Positions 24,568 through 32,711 of a stretch of DNA of 38,881 bases are shown here, in pieces. Below the pieces are notes generated by a model. The model ran no database searches, was not told where the DNA came from, and saw only the letters and a list, made by a program, of their open reading frames with translations. Positions within the stretch are counted from its first letter, which is position 1. Every line of letters begins with the position of its first letter. Source of the DNA: Actinomycetota bacterium (lineage in GTDB: Bacteria; Actinomycetota; CADDZG01; WHSQ01); NCBI GenBank assembly GCA_009380005.1, contig WHSQ01000020.1:9846-48726 (forward strand), given 5' to 3'. A program made the position numbers and the translations under genes.

Positions 24568-25545
24568 ATGGGCGACACGTACGAAGAGTTACAACGCGCT
24601 GCTCAACGGAGCAGAGCAGGAGAAGCTCCCCTATCCCGGCGCCTGGCGGCAGAGTTCGTGGGCACGACCCTGTTCGTTGCGATCGGCACCGGCGCGGCGA
24701 CGGCGTTGGCCCTGGGACCGCTGAAGAGATTGGGCCAGCTCACCCGGCTGCCCGGGTTCACCGAGAATCCCGACACCTCGGTCGTCTACGGGAACGTCCT
24801 GGGAACGGGCGCTCCCACGCTGTCCGAGCTCCTTCCCGTGGCGCTGGCCTTCGCCTTCGGGCTCGCGTTGCTCGTCTACGCGCTCGGCGGGACCTCGGGG
24901 GCGCACTTCAATCCGGCCGTGACCATCGGACTGGCCGTGCTGCGGCGTTTCCGGTGGAGCGACGTCCCCCTGTACGTGATCACCCAGCTGCTGGGCGGCA
25001 TCGCGGGGGCCTTCATCATCGCCGGCATCTACGGCCGCGACGGGGCGCGGTTCGAGGGCGTGGACATCCTCTTCGGGGCCACCAGGGTCGCCGACGGGGT
25101 AGGCCTGGCGCAGGCGCTGCTCGCCGAGGCCCTGATCGGCTTCATCCTGATGACCGCGATCATGGCCGTTGCGGTGGACAATCGCGCGCCGAGGGGATGG
25201 TCCGGTCTCGTGATCGGACTGGCTCTCGCGGCCGGCATCGTCGTGACCGGAGCAGCCACGGGCGGGTCGGCGAACCTCGCCCGCAGCCTGGGCCCGTTCG
25301 TGGCCTCGTTGTTGCCCTACGGGGCGGGCGCGATCCCCTGGGAGGACCTGTTCGTGTACGCGATCGGACCTCTGATCGGGGCGGCCGCGGCGGGCTTGAT
25401 CTACGAGAGCGTCACCGAGCTGGAACCGGCGTCCCCCGCGCCCGAACCCGGGTCGGCGACGACGCTCGACTACGTCGAGGAGCCGCCGGGCCACGGCGTG
25501 ACGATCGACACGGGCCCGCGTCCCCCCGAGCCCCCGCGGGGCTGA
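24568..25545 (+). CDS. Aquaporin/glycerol facilitator family channel with altered second NPA box
   Basis: This is a 325-residue MIP-family membrane channel. The first half-helix motif is normal (GAHFNPAVTIG, N115-P116-A117). The second reads GGSANLARSLGP (N236-L237-A238), so Pro is replaced by Leu while the following Arg R239 of the selectivity filter is kept. Residues 20-290 carry the six membrane helices, with an unusually long extracytoplasmic loop after helix 1 (LTRLPGFTENPDTSVVYGN). The C-terminal 40 residues are Pro/Glu-rich and probably cytoplasmic. The start is well fixed by AGGAGGT. Water or small neutral solutes are the likely substrates. Confidence 0.9.
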   Translation: MGDTYEELQRAAQRSRAGEAPLSRRLAAEFVGTTLFVAIGTGAATALALGPLKRLGQLTRLPGFTENPDTSVVYGNVLGTGAPTLSELLPVALAFAFGLALLVYALGGTSGAHFNPAVTIGLAVLRRFRWSDVPLYVITQLLGGIAGAFIIAGIYGRDGARFEGVDILFGATRVADGVGLAQALLAEALIGFILMTAIMAVAVDNRAPRGWSGLVIGLALAAGIVVTGAATGGSANLARSLGPFVASLLPYGAGAIPWEDLFVYAIGPLIGAAAAGLIYESVTELEPASPAPEPGSATTLDYVEEPPGHGVTIDTGPRPPEPPRG

Positions 25546-25563
25546 ACGCCGGAACGCGACGAA

Positions 25564-25579
25564 GGGGCCTTCCGGCCCC
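25564..25579. terminator. Stem-loop between convergent aquaporin and PfpI genes
   Basis: GGGGCC-TTCC-GGCCCC forms a perfect 6-base stem with a 4-base loop, flanked by GACGA and TCGTC that can extend the stem past a bulge. It lies between the aquaporin stop and the stop of the convergent gene. There is no clear T-tract, so it is a likely but not certain bidirectional terminator. Confidence 0.55.
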
Positions 25580-25600
25580 CTCCTCGTCTCGGTGCCCCGA

Positions 25601-26119
25601 TCAGCCCTGCTGCGCGACCTGGGACAGGAACGCCTTCGAGAAGGCCTCGAGATCGTCCGGCTTGCGCGAGGTGATCAGGTTGCCGTCCTCGACGACCTCT
25701 TGATCGACCCAGTTCGCGCCCGCGTTGACGAGATCCGTCTTGACCGACGGCCACGAGGTGACGGTCCTGCCGGCGATGATGTTGGCCTCGGCCAGCATCC
25801 AGGGAGCGTGACAGATCGCGGCAACCGGCTTGCCTGCCTCGTACAGGCTCCTGGTGATCGCTACCATCCCCGCGTTGGTCCTGATCTTGTCCGGTGAGTA
25901 ACCACCCGGGATCACGAGGGCGTCGAAGTCCTCCGGCGATACGTCGGCGATGGCGACCTCCGTCGTGATCGTCGCGCTGCCCCGCTTGCCGGTGAGCTCC
26001 TTGCCGGCTTCGAGCCCAACGATCACCGGCTCGTGGCCGGCCTCCTTGGTCCTCTCGTACGGAACGGTGAACTCGGGATCCTCGAACATCTCGTCGATGA
26101 TGAAGGCGATCTTCGCCAT
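25601..26119 (-). CDS. DJ-1/PfpI family protein
   Basis: This is a 172-residue PfpI-type member of the DJ-1 superfamily. The nucleophile elbow is AICHAPW with C103 followed by H104, and the acidic partner is in the EDPEF segment near residues 13-16. The block ALVIPGGYSPDKIRTN is typical. Such proteins act as deglycases, chaperones or proteases in stress; the activity here is not settled. The ATG at 26119 has GGAGGT 8 bases upstream, and the longer open frame is not homologous. It is divergent from the LigD polymerase gene with 46 bases between starts. Confidence 0.93.
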   Translation of the reverse strand: MAKIAFIIDEMFEDPEFTVPYERTKEAGHEPVIVGLEAGKELTGKRGSATITTEVAIADVSPEDFDALVIPGGYSPDKIRTNAGMVAITRSLYEAGKPVAAICHAPWMLAEANIIAGRTVTSWPSVKTDLVNAGANWVDQEVVEDGNLITSRKPDDLEAFSKAFLSQVAQQG

Positions 26120-26165
26120 GGGACGCACCTCCAGGAACGTCGGACGTACGTATGGTGTGTACCAC

Positions 26166-27182
26166 ATGGGACAGCACACAACCGTCGACTTCCCGGTCGA
26201 TCTGCCCGTAGAGAAGCGGGGCGAGCACTGGTACGCGCGCGCGGGCGAGCGCGTTCTGAAGCTCTCGAATCTCAACAAGGTCTTCTGGCCCCGCGAGGGC
26301 TTCACGAAGGCGGACCTGCTGACCTACTACTTCAACATCTCACCGGTGATGCTTCCTCACCTCCAGGAAAGGCCGCTGACGCTCAAGCGGATGCCGGACG
26401 GCGTAGGAGGCGCGTACTTCTACGAGAAGAACGCTCCCCCCCACGCACCAGACTGGATCCGCCGGATGCCGGTGGAATCGTCCGAGGAACCGGGCAAGAT
26501 CACGAACCACATGGCGGTCTGCGACGTCGCCGAGATGCTCTGGGTGGTGAACCTCGGCTGCGTCGAGTTCCATCCCCTGCACGCCAAGGGCGAGGACCAA
26601 GAGCACCCGTCCTACGCGTTCTTCGATCTCGACCCGATGCATGGAGCCACGTGGGAAGACGTCCGGGAGGTGGCCGGCCTGGTCCACACGATGCTGGAGC
26701 AACTGGGCGTGCCCAGCTACCCCAAGACTTCCGGGGCGACGGGGATGCAGATCTACATCCCGCTGTCCACGCCGGTGACGTACGACGAGGTGCGCGGCTT
26801 CGTCGGCACCCTGTCCGACGTCATCCATGAGATGGCCCCCGAGCTCACCACGGTGGAATGGGAGGTCGCGAAGCGCGGGAAGAGCGTGTTCCTCGACGTC
26901 AACATGAACCGCAAGGGTGCCAACATCGCCGCCGTCTACTCCGTGCGACCGGAGCCGGGAGCGACCGTGTCCACCCCGTTCTCGTGGGACGAGCTCGACG
27001 AGATACGCCCCACGGATTGGACGGTCGAGACGATCTTCGAGCGCGTGGCCGAGCTCGGTGATCCCTTCCAGCCGGTCGCCGCCGGTCCGGGAGCCGACAT
27101 CAGGCCGCTCATGGAGCAGCTGGGGGCCAAGCCGCGCAAGGCCCGCCTGGTCCCCCGCCAAGCCAAACCCACGGCGGGATAG
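26166..27182 (+). CDS. Stand-alone LigD-type polymerase (archaeo-eukaryotic primase) domain protein
   Basis: This 338-residue protein matches the polymerase/primase domain of the bacterial NHEJ enzyme LigD. It has KLSNLNKVFWPREGFTKADLL near the start, RPLTLKRMPDGVGG, and the metal motif FDLDP with D154 and D156. The segment usually reading SGxxGxH is KTSGATGMQIYIPL here, so Q195 stands where many LigD polymerases have His; a reduced or different activity is possible. No ribosome site is obvious before the ATG. The matching ligase gene is about 8.4 kb away (35559-37085), and no Ku gene is in the window. Confidence 0.9.
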   Translation: MGQHTTVDFPVDLPVEKRGEHWYARAGERVLKLSNLNKVFWPREGFTKADLLTYYFNISPVMLPHLQERPLTLKRMPDGVGGAYFYEKNAPPHAPDWIRRMPVESSEEPGKITNHMAVCDVAEMLWVVNLGCVEFHPLHAKGEDQEHPSYAFFDLDPMHGATWEDVREVAGLVHTMLEQLGVPSYPKTSGATGMQIYIPLSTPVTYDEVRGFVGTLSDVIHEMAPELTTVEWEVAKRGKSVFLDVNMNRKGANIAAVYSVRPEPGATVSTPFSWDELDEIRPTDWTVETIFERVAELGDPFQPVAAGPGADIRPLMEQLGAKPRKARLVPRQAKPTAG

Positions 27183-27279
27183 GCGACGGACCGCGCCCAT
27201 CCGGCCCCCTGCATGCTCAGCGCGGCGCGTGTGACCTCTCACGGATCTCGGGACGGCGGGCCAACGGTCGTCGGCCCGG

Positions 27280-27621
27280 TTACTGGGCGACGGCAACCGC
27301 CAGGTCGCGCTCGTGAGAGATCGATACCTCGACCTCCACCGGCTCGCCGTCGGCGTCGAGGGTCACCATCGCGGTCGGGGCGCCGGAGTCGTCACGGCCG
27401 ATCTCGATCCGGCCCGCCCACTCGACCAATCGCCCCAGCCGCATGGCCTTGATGACGGCTTCCTTGGCCGCGAGGGTCCCGGCGAAGTGCATGACCGGGT
27501 CCGGCTTGGACGCGCAGTAGCGGCGTTCGGCCTTGGTGAAGAGCCGTTCCTCGAGGCGCGGTGAACGGCCGAGGGCGGCGCGCAGCCGGGCGATGTCGAC
27601 CATGTCGATGCCGAGCGTCAT
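27280..27621 (-). CDS. acpS: Holo-[acyl-carrier-protein] synthase
   Basis: AcpS transfers phosphopantetheine from CoA to the ACP serine. The protein has 113 residues, with LGIDMVDIARL at the N-terminus and FAGTLAAKEAVIKAM, the two metal/CoA-binding motifs, then VSISHERDLAVAVA at the end. The ATG overlaps the fabL stop (ATGA). It is the last gene of the fatty-acid operon; a weak inverted repeat (CGGGCC/GGCCCG, 27257-27278) lies just after its stop. Its target ACP is encoded three genes upstream. Confidence 0.95.
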   Translation of the reverse strand: MTLGIDMVDIARLRAALGRSPRLEERLFTKAERRYCASKPDPVMHFAGTLAAKEAVIKAMRLGRLVEWAGRIEIGRDDSGAPTAMVTLDADGEPVEVEVSISHERDLAVAVAQ

Positions 27622-28373
27622 GCGAGCAACCCCGCGCCCCCGTCGATCGTCACGACCTGGCCGGTGATCATCGTGGCCTTCTCCGAGGTCAGGAAGTCGA
27701 CCGTCGCGGCGACGTCGTCCGGCGTGACCAGCCGGCCTGCGGGGGTCTGGGTGCGGGCTCGATCGAGCATCTCTTCGCGCATCGGGAAATGCTTCAAAGC
27801 ATCGGTGTCGACCACTCCGGGGGATACGACGTTGACCCTGATCCCGTCGGCCGCCATCTCGACCGCCATGTACCGGGCCAGGGCTTCTATGGCCGCCTTC
27901 GAGGCCCCCACGACCCCATACCCCGGGAGGACCCTGTTCGCTCCGCCGCTCGACATGCCGACCATCGAGCCTCCGTCTCGCATCAACGGCTGGGCCCTGG
28001 ATCCGCCCAGGAAGAACGCTCGGGCGTTCGCGTCCATCGTCCACCGCCACGCACGTTCATTCAGCTCGGCGAACGGCTTGATCACTCCCGAGGCGGCGTT
28101 GGACACGAACACGTCCAAGCGCCCGAAGGTCTCCTCGATGTCGTCGAACGACCTTGAGATGGCCTCCGGGTCGGTGAGATTGCGTTTGAGCGCGAGTGCC
28201 TTGACCCCCTCGTCCTCCAAGAGACGTAGGGTCTCCCGCGCCGCGTCGCCGTTGCGGAAGTATCCGAAGACGACGTTCGCCCCTCGCTTCGCCAGCGCCA
28301 CACTGATCGCCCGTCCGATGCCACGGCTCCCGCCCGTGACGTAGGCGACCTTGCCCTCGAGATCGCGTTCCAT
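27618..28373 (-). CDS. fabL: FabL-type enoyl-[acyl-carrier-protein] reductase
   Basis: This is a 251-residue SDR protein that most closely recalls FabL of Bacillus, the enoyl-ACP reductase III, which carries out the last step of each elongation cycle with NADPH. Evidence is TGGSRGIG (13-20), GRLDVFVSNAASGV (85-98), the DTDALKHFP block and TPAGRLV. The catalytic pair is Y152 and K159, spaced Y-x6-K as in enoyl-ACP reductases and not Y-x3-K as in ketoreductases. The ATG overlaps the fabF stop (TGATG), with GGAGAGG upstream. With it the operon has reductases for both the keto and enoyl steps. Confidence 0.88.
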   Translation of the reverse strand: MERDLEGKVAYVTGGSRGIGRAISVALAKRGANVVFGYFRNGDAARETLRLLEDEGVKALALKRNLTDPEAISRSFDDIEETFGRLDVFVSNAASGVIKPFAELNERAWRWTMDANARAFFLGGSRAQPLMRDGGSMVGMSSGGANRVLPGYGVVGASKAAIEALARYMAVEMAADGIRVNVVSPGVVDTDALKHFPMREEMLDRARTQTPAGRLVTPDDVAATVDFLTSEKATMITGQVVTIDGGAGLLA

Positions 28374-29605
28374 CAGGACCTCTCCAGCACGAGGCATGCG
28401 TTCTGCCCTCCGAACCCGAACGAGTTGGAGATGGCGACGTTCACGGCCATCTCGCGAGGGCCGTCCGCGACGTAGTCCAGATCGCACTCCGGATCCGCGT
28501 TCTCCAGGTTGATCGTTCCCGGCACGACACCGCGGTGGATCGCAAGCGCTACCGCGGCCGCCTCGACCGCGCCTGCCGCGCCCAGGAGGTGTCCGGTCTG
28601 CGACTTCGTCGAGCAGATCGAGACCTTCTTGGCTTCGTTACCCAGCGCGCTCTTGATGGCGATCGTCTCGGTCTTGTCGTTGTAGGGGGTACTCGTGCCA
28701 TGCGCGTTGATGTGATCGACGTCGGCCGGGGTCCGTCCGGCGTCTTCCAGTGCGAACGTCATCGCGGCAGCCGCGCCCTTTCCCTCGGGGTCGGGCTGGG
28801 TGACGTGGAAAGCGTCGGCCGTCGCCCCGTAGCCGGAGACGCGGGCGAGTGGCTCGGCCCCCCTGGCGCGAGCGTGATCCAGGGACTCCAGCACGAGGAT
28901 CCCCGCCCCCTCGCCGAAGACGAAACCGTCGCGCTCCGCGTCGAACGGCCTGCTGGCGGCCATCGGATCGTCGTTGCGCTTCGACAGGGCACCCATCCTG
29001 GTGAACGCCGCAACCGCCAGCGGCGTTATCGCCGCTTCGCTGCCGCCTGCGAGCATCACGTCGGCGCGTCCCTCTCGGATCCAGCGGAGCGCCTCGCCGA
29101 TGGCATGCGATCCGGTAGCGCAGGCCGACGCGGGCGCATAGTTCGGGCCGTTGAACCCGAAGCGCATCGCGATCATCCCCGCCGCTCCATTCGGCATGAG
29201 CTTGGGAACCATGAAGGGGCTGACCCGCCTGGGTCCGGCCGTCCTCAGGTTCTCGTGCTCCTGCTCGATCGTCTCGAGCCCGCCGATGCCGGATCCGGCG
29301 ATCACGCCGACCCGCGCCTTCGGCAGCTCCTCGACGTCGAGCCCTGCATCCTCGACCGCCAGCGCTGCCGAGGCCACCGCCATCTGGGTGAACCGATCCA
29401 TCCGGGGGATCTCGCGCGGCGATATGTATGTGGTCGCGTCGAAGTCACCGGCTTCGCAGGCGATCGTGACGGGCAAGCCCGAGGGATCGAAGCGCTCGAT
29501 CGTTCCGGCCCCCGAACGCCCTTCCATCAAGCCCGCCCAGAACGCGTCGACGCCGATCCCTATCGGGGTGACGACGCCGATGCCGGTGACGACTACGTCG
29601 ATCAT
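28373..29605 (-). CDS. fabF: 3-oxoacyl-[acyl-carrier-protein] synthase II
   Basis: FabF condenses malonyl-ACP with acyl-ACP during elongation. The 410-residue protein has the Cys-His-His triad of KAS II: C162 (SACATGSH), H302 (NAHGTSTPYND) and H339 (TGHLLGAAGAVE), with K334 and the GFVFGEGAG segment. The C-terminal end NSFGFGGQNACLVL is typical. The ATG overlaps the acpP stop (ATGA) and the stop overlaps fabL. Confidence 0.97.
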   Translation of the reverse strand: MIDVVVTGIGVVTPIGIGVDAFWAGLMEGRSGAGTIERFDPSGLPVTIACEAGDFDATTYISPREIPRMDRFTQMAVASAALAVEDAGLDVEELPKARVGVIAGSGIGGLETIEQEHENLRTAGPRRVSPFMVPKLMPNGAAGMIAMRFGFNGPNYAPASACATGSHAIGEALRWIREGRADVMLAGGSEAAITPLAVAAFTRMGALSKRNDDPMAASRPFDAERDGFVFGEGAGILVLESLDHARARGAEPLARVSGYGATADAFHVTQPDPEGKGAAAAMTFALEDAGRTPADVDHINAHGTSTPYNDKTETIAIKSALGNEAKKVSICSTKSQTGHLLGAAGAVEAAAVALAIHRGVVPGTINLENADPECDLDYVADGPREMAVNVAISNSFGFGGQNACLVLERS

Positions 29606-29850
29606 GCGCCCACGGGGCTCTTCGTCTGGATCAGGTCGATCGCGTCACCGACCGTCACCACGCCTTCGAGCTCCGTGTCCGGGATCTCGATGCCGAACTT
29701 CTCCTCCAGGCCTACCGTGAGCTCGACGGTGTCGAGCGAGTCCAGGCCCAGGTCGTTCGCCAGGTCCGCCTGCTCGGTGACCAGCTCTCCGTCGATCCCA
29801 CGCGCCTCGAGGTGGTCTTTGATCGTTACCAGGATCTCACTGCGTTCCAT
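29602..29850 (-). CDS. acpP: Acyl carrier protein
   Basis: This 82-residue, strongly acidic ACP carries growing acyl chains. The phosphopantetheine site is S38 in LGLDSLDTVEL. It lies 13 bases downstream of fabG and overlaps fabF, within the FAS-II operon. The C-terminal part VVTVGDAIDLI completes the four-helix pattern. Confidence 0.96.
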   Translation of the reverse strand: MERSEILVTIKDHLEARGIDGELVTEQADLANDLGLDSLDTVELTVGLEEKFGIEIPDTELEGVVTVGDAIDLIQTKSPVGA

Positions 29851-29863
29851 GTTGCCTCTCCCT

Positions 29864-30601
29864 TCAGGCGGCCATGCCGCCGTCGATTACCAATACCGCT
29901 CCGTTCACGTATGAAGCTGCTTCCGATGACAGGTAGCCGACGAGCTCCGCGATCTCCTCGGGACGCGCCGCTCGCCCGGCGGGGATGTTCTGCAGCAGTG
30001 CATCCCGCTGACGCTCGTTGAGCGAGAGCGTCATCTCCGTATCCACGAGTCCGGGGGCGACCACGTTCACGGTGATCCCGCGCGAGGCGACCTCGCGAGC
30101 CATGCTCTTCGTGAGACCGGTCAACCCCGCCTTGGCCGCGGCGTAATTCGCTTGTCCCGCGCTGCCCCGCAGGCCGGCGGCGGATCCCACGTTGATGATC
30201 CGTCCCCATCGAGCCGCCAGCATGTCCTTCAAAGCCAGACGCGAGCACATGAAGGCACCGGTGAGGCTCGTCGCGAGCACCTCGTGCCAGGCGTCGTCCG
30301 GCATGTTGAGGCTCAGACCGTCACGGCGCACGCCCGCGTTGTTGACGAGCACACCGATCGGACCCAGGGAGTCGTGTATCTCCCCGAACATCGCCGCGAC
30401 CGAGGCCTCGTTCGTCACGTCGCCCGCGACGCAGATGCCCTCCCCGCCGGCGTCCTCGATCAACCGCAGGGTCTCTTTCGCGTCATCGGCGCGTTCCTTG
30501 TAGTTCACGGCCACGCGCAACCCCGACCGCGCCAGCACCAGCGCGGCCGCGCGACCGATACCTCGTGACCCTCCGGTCACCAGCGCCACACGATCAGACA
30601 C
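29864..30601 (-). CDS. fabG: 3-oxoacyl-[acyl-carrier-protein] reductase
   Basis: This is a 245-residue FabG with TGGSRGIG (9-16), NNAG (87-90) and the S140/Y153/K157 triad (ANYAAAKAG), plus the usual ending VLVIDGGMA. It reduces beta-ketoacyl-ACP with NADPH. I chose the GTG at 30601, which yields VSDRVALVTGG and overlaps the fabH stop by 8 bases; the frame is open further upstream inside fabH but without FabG similarity. Its place between fabH and acpP supports the assignment over other SDRs. Confidence 0.94.
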   Translation of the reverse strand: MSDRVALVTGGSRGIGRAAALVLARSGLRVAVNYKERADDAKETLRLIEDAGGEGICVAGDVTNEASVAAMFGEIHDSLGPIGVLVNNAGVRRDGLSLNMPDDAWHEVLATSLTGAFMCSRLALKDMLAARWGRIINVGSAAGLRGSAGQANYAAAKAGLTGLTKSMAREVASRGITVNVVAPGLVDTEMTLSLNERQRDALLQNIPAGRAARPEEIAELVGYLSSEAASYVNGAVLVIDGGMAA

Positions 30602-31577
30602 GTATGGCCTCCAGCTCCGGCTGGCTATCGGCAGCCGCGTTCTCGATCCCCCAACCCAACAGGCCGGCTCCCCAGACGAAGCCGGCACCGAAAGCCGTGA
30701 GCACGACGCGATCCCCGACCCGGAGCCTCCCCTCGGCCATGGCCTCGTGGACCGCGAGGGGGATGGAGGCTGCAGACGTGTTACCGAGGTGACCGATGTT
30801 CAGGGCGACGCGCTCCAGGGGGATGCCGAGGCGCGTCCCGACCGCCTTCAGGATGCGAGCGTTCGCTTGATGTGCGACGAGGAGGTCGATCTCATCGATG
30901 GAGTGACCGCTCGCACTCAGGATCTCCCGCACCGAGCGGGTCATCTCCTCGACGGCTCGTTTGTAGACCTCCCGTCCGTTCATCTCCAAGAAGGGTTGGC
31001 CGGGCGGGACCCTAAGCAGGGCCGGTTCGGAACCATCGGAGTGAAGGACGAAGGGGCCCAAGCGATCGGTCTCATCGTGGCGCACCACCGCGGCCCCCGC
31101 GCCGTCGCCGAACAGGATCGCCGTCTTCGGGTCCGTGTAGTCGATGAGTCGAGAGATAACGTCGGCCCCGCATACGAGCACCGACCCGGCGGCCCCCGCG
31201 CGCACGAGCGCATCCGCCTGTGCCAGCGCGTAGAGGAACCCGGAGCAGCCCGCGCCGATGTCGAAGGCCGCGCCCGTGGCCCCGAGGGCGCTCTGAACCT
31301 GAGGAGCGACCGCGGGGAGTTGGTGATCGGGGGTCGACGTGGCCACGATGACCGTGTCGATATCGTCGGCCGCCGTTCCGGCGTTGGCCAGGGCCGTCGT
31401 GCAGGCCTCCACGGCGAGCGATCCGGTCGTCTCTCCGTTGCGAGCCACGCGCCGGGACCTGATCCCGGTGCGCTCCTCGATCCACTCCTCGGTGACGTCG
31501 AGCGACGCGGCGAGATCCGCGTTCGTGAGCTCGGTCTGGGGCAGAGCGACGCCCCAGCCGGTTACGGAAACACCCAT
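30594..31577 (-). CDS. fabH: 3-oxoacyl-[acyl-carrier-protein] synthase III
   Basis: FabH starts fatty acid synthesis by condensing an acyl-CoA primer with malonyl-ACP. The 327-residue protein shows the Cys-His-Asn triad: C111 (GAGCSGFLYAL), H236 (VAHQANARI) and N266 (HLGNTSAAS). The N-terminus VSVTGWGVALPQTELTN and WIEERTGIRSRR are standard. The ATG overlaps the stop of the upstream biotinyl-like gene by one base (TGATG). Whether it uses acetyl or branched primers cannot be told. Confidence 0.97.
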   Translation of the reverse strand: MGVSVTGWGVALPQTELTNADLAASLDVTEEWIEERTGIRSRRVARNGETTGSLAVEACTTALANAGTAADDIDTVIVATSTPDHQLPAVAPQVQSALGATGAAFDIGAGCSGFLYALAQADALVRAGAAGSVLVCGADVISRLIDYTDPKTAILFGDGAGAAVVRHDETDRLGPFVLHSDGSEPALLRVPPGQPFLEMNGREVYKRAVEEMTRSVREILSASGHSIDEIDLLVAHQANARILKAVGTRLGIPLERVALNIGHLGNTSAASIPLAVHEAMAEGRLRVGDRVVLTAFGAGFVWGAGLLGWGIENAAADSQPELEAIRV

Positions 31578-31843
31578 CAGCAGCCCCACACCCAGAAGAG
31601 CGCTTCTCCCCGCCGGACGGGCTGCCCGGGCATGACCAGCATGCCCATCATCCAGCCCCGGCAATGGGAATGGACGACGACGGGCGTACCTCCGTTCAGC
31701 ACGTTGGCGACGGGTTGGTCGGCCTCGACCCACTCGCCCTCGGTCGTGAATACCTCCGGCGGCAACGGCACGAACCTGCCGTCCGCCGGCGACACGATCA
31801 GCTTCTCGCGCATCGAGGGTTCGAACCCGAGCGGATGCGCCAT
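31577..31843 (-). CDS. Biotinyl/lipoyl-like domain protein without an acceptor lysine
   Basis: This 88-residue protein lies between fabD and fabH. It resembles the biotinyl domain of BCCP: VSPADGRFVPLP near the start (like SPMVGTFY), EGEWVEADQPVANV in the middle, and GWMMGMLVMPGQPVRRGEALF at the end (like the second half of a biotinyl hammerhead). The EAMKM site is replaced by a segment around GGTPVVVHSHCRG. The only Lys is near the N-terminus (REKLIV), so the protein cannot carry biotin or lipoate in the normal way. The ATG at 31843 follows the fabD stop by one base; a TTG at 31858 is an alternative. A structural or regulatory role for a carboxylase or FabD/FabH complex is speculative. Confidence 0.75.
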   Translation of the reverse strand: MAHPLGFEPSMREKLIVSPADGRFVPLPPEVFTTEGEWVEADQPVANVLNGGTPVVVHSHCRGWMMGMLVMPGQPVRRGEALFWVWGC

Positions 31844-31844
31844 C

Positions 31845-32711
31845 TCAGTTTCGAGCAACTGCCACCTCCAGACCTTTCAGCGTGCGCCGGGCGAGGCCAT
31901 CGACCACGCGACCGGGGCCCACGTCTACGAACTCTCGTGCACCGTTCTCCCAGAGCCACTCGATGCAACTGCGCCAGCGGATGGGGTTGTTGACCTGTTG
32001 GGTGAGGAGCTGCCGGATCTCCCCCGGAGCCCGATAGGGACTCGCGGTCAGGTTCGACAGAACGGGGAGCTTCGGCGACCGGACGTCCGTCGCCTCCAAC
32101 GCCACCTTCAGCTCTTCGGCGGCGCCGTCCATGGCGGACGTGTGGAAGGGACCGGACACTTCGAGCCGGACGATCCGTCCGCCCTCCGCCGTGACCATCC
32201 CGGCCGCCGCGGCGAGACCTTCGTCGGACCCGCTCACGACCAGCTGTCCGGGCGCGTTGTCGTTCGCCACTTCCAAGCCGGAGCGAGTGGCAAGCTCTTC
32301 GACCTTGTCGCGTCCGAGACCGATGATCGCCGCCATCCCTCCGGGGTGGGCGCGAGCAGCCTTCTCCATCGCGGCAGCGCGCGCCTTCACCAGCGAGAGC
32401 CCGCGTTTGAACGTGAAAGCCTCACCACCGGTGAGCGCCCCGAACTCTCCCAGGCTGTGACCCGCGAGGAAGTCGAACGGGGCCCCTTCCTCCGTGGCGC
32501 GGCGATACGCCACCATCGACGCGACGTAGATCGCCGGCTGGGCCAGGACGGTCGTCAGCTTCGAGCCCGTTTGCACCGCGGTCTGAACGCGCTGTCGCAA
32601 CGGGTACCCGAGGACCTCGTCCGCCGTTTGGACGTAGCGGTCCTCGTCCGGCAATCCCTCGAGCACCTGTGCGGCCGGGATGCCCTGGCCGGGGAACAAA
32701 GCGGCCCTCAC
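31845..32711 (-). CDS. fabD: Malonyl CoA-acyl carrier protein transacylase
   Basis: FabD loads malonyl groups onto ACP. The 288-residue protein has the start LFPGQGIPAAQ, the nucleophile S86 (AGHSLGEFGAL), the catalytic H190 (GPFHTSAM) and the VNNPIRW segment. The first motif reads FPGQGI rather than FPGQGS. The GTG start overlaps the sigma-factor stop (GTGA), so fabD translation is coupled directly to a sigma factor, which is unusual. Confidence 0.95.
   Translation of the reverse strand: MRAALFPGQGIPAAQVLEGLPDEDRYVQTADEVLGYPLRQRVQTAVQTGSKLTTVLAQPAIYVASMVAYRRATEEGAPFDFLAGHSLGEFGALTGGEAFTFKRGLSLVKARAAAMEKAARAHPGGMAAIIGLGRDKVEELATRSGLEVANDNAPGQLVVSGSDEGLAAAAGMVTAEGGRIVRLEVSGPFHTSAMDGAAEELKVALEATDVRSPKLPVLSNLTASPYRAPGEIRQLLTQQVNNPIRWRSCIEWLWENGAREFVDVGPGRVVDGLARRTLKGLEVAVARN

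Noticed and set aside
27257-27278. CGGGCC/GGCCCG repeat after acpS as the fab-operon terminator
   Set aside because: Short stem, 10-base loop and no T-tract on the reverse strand; it is mentioned with acpS but is not strong enough for its own entry.
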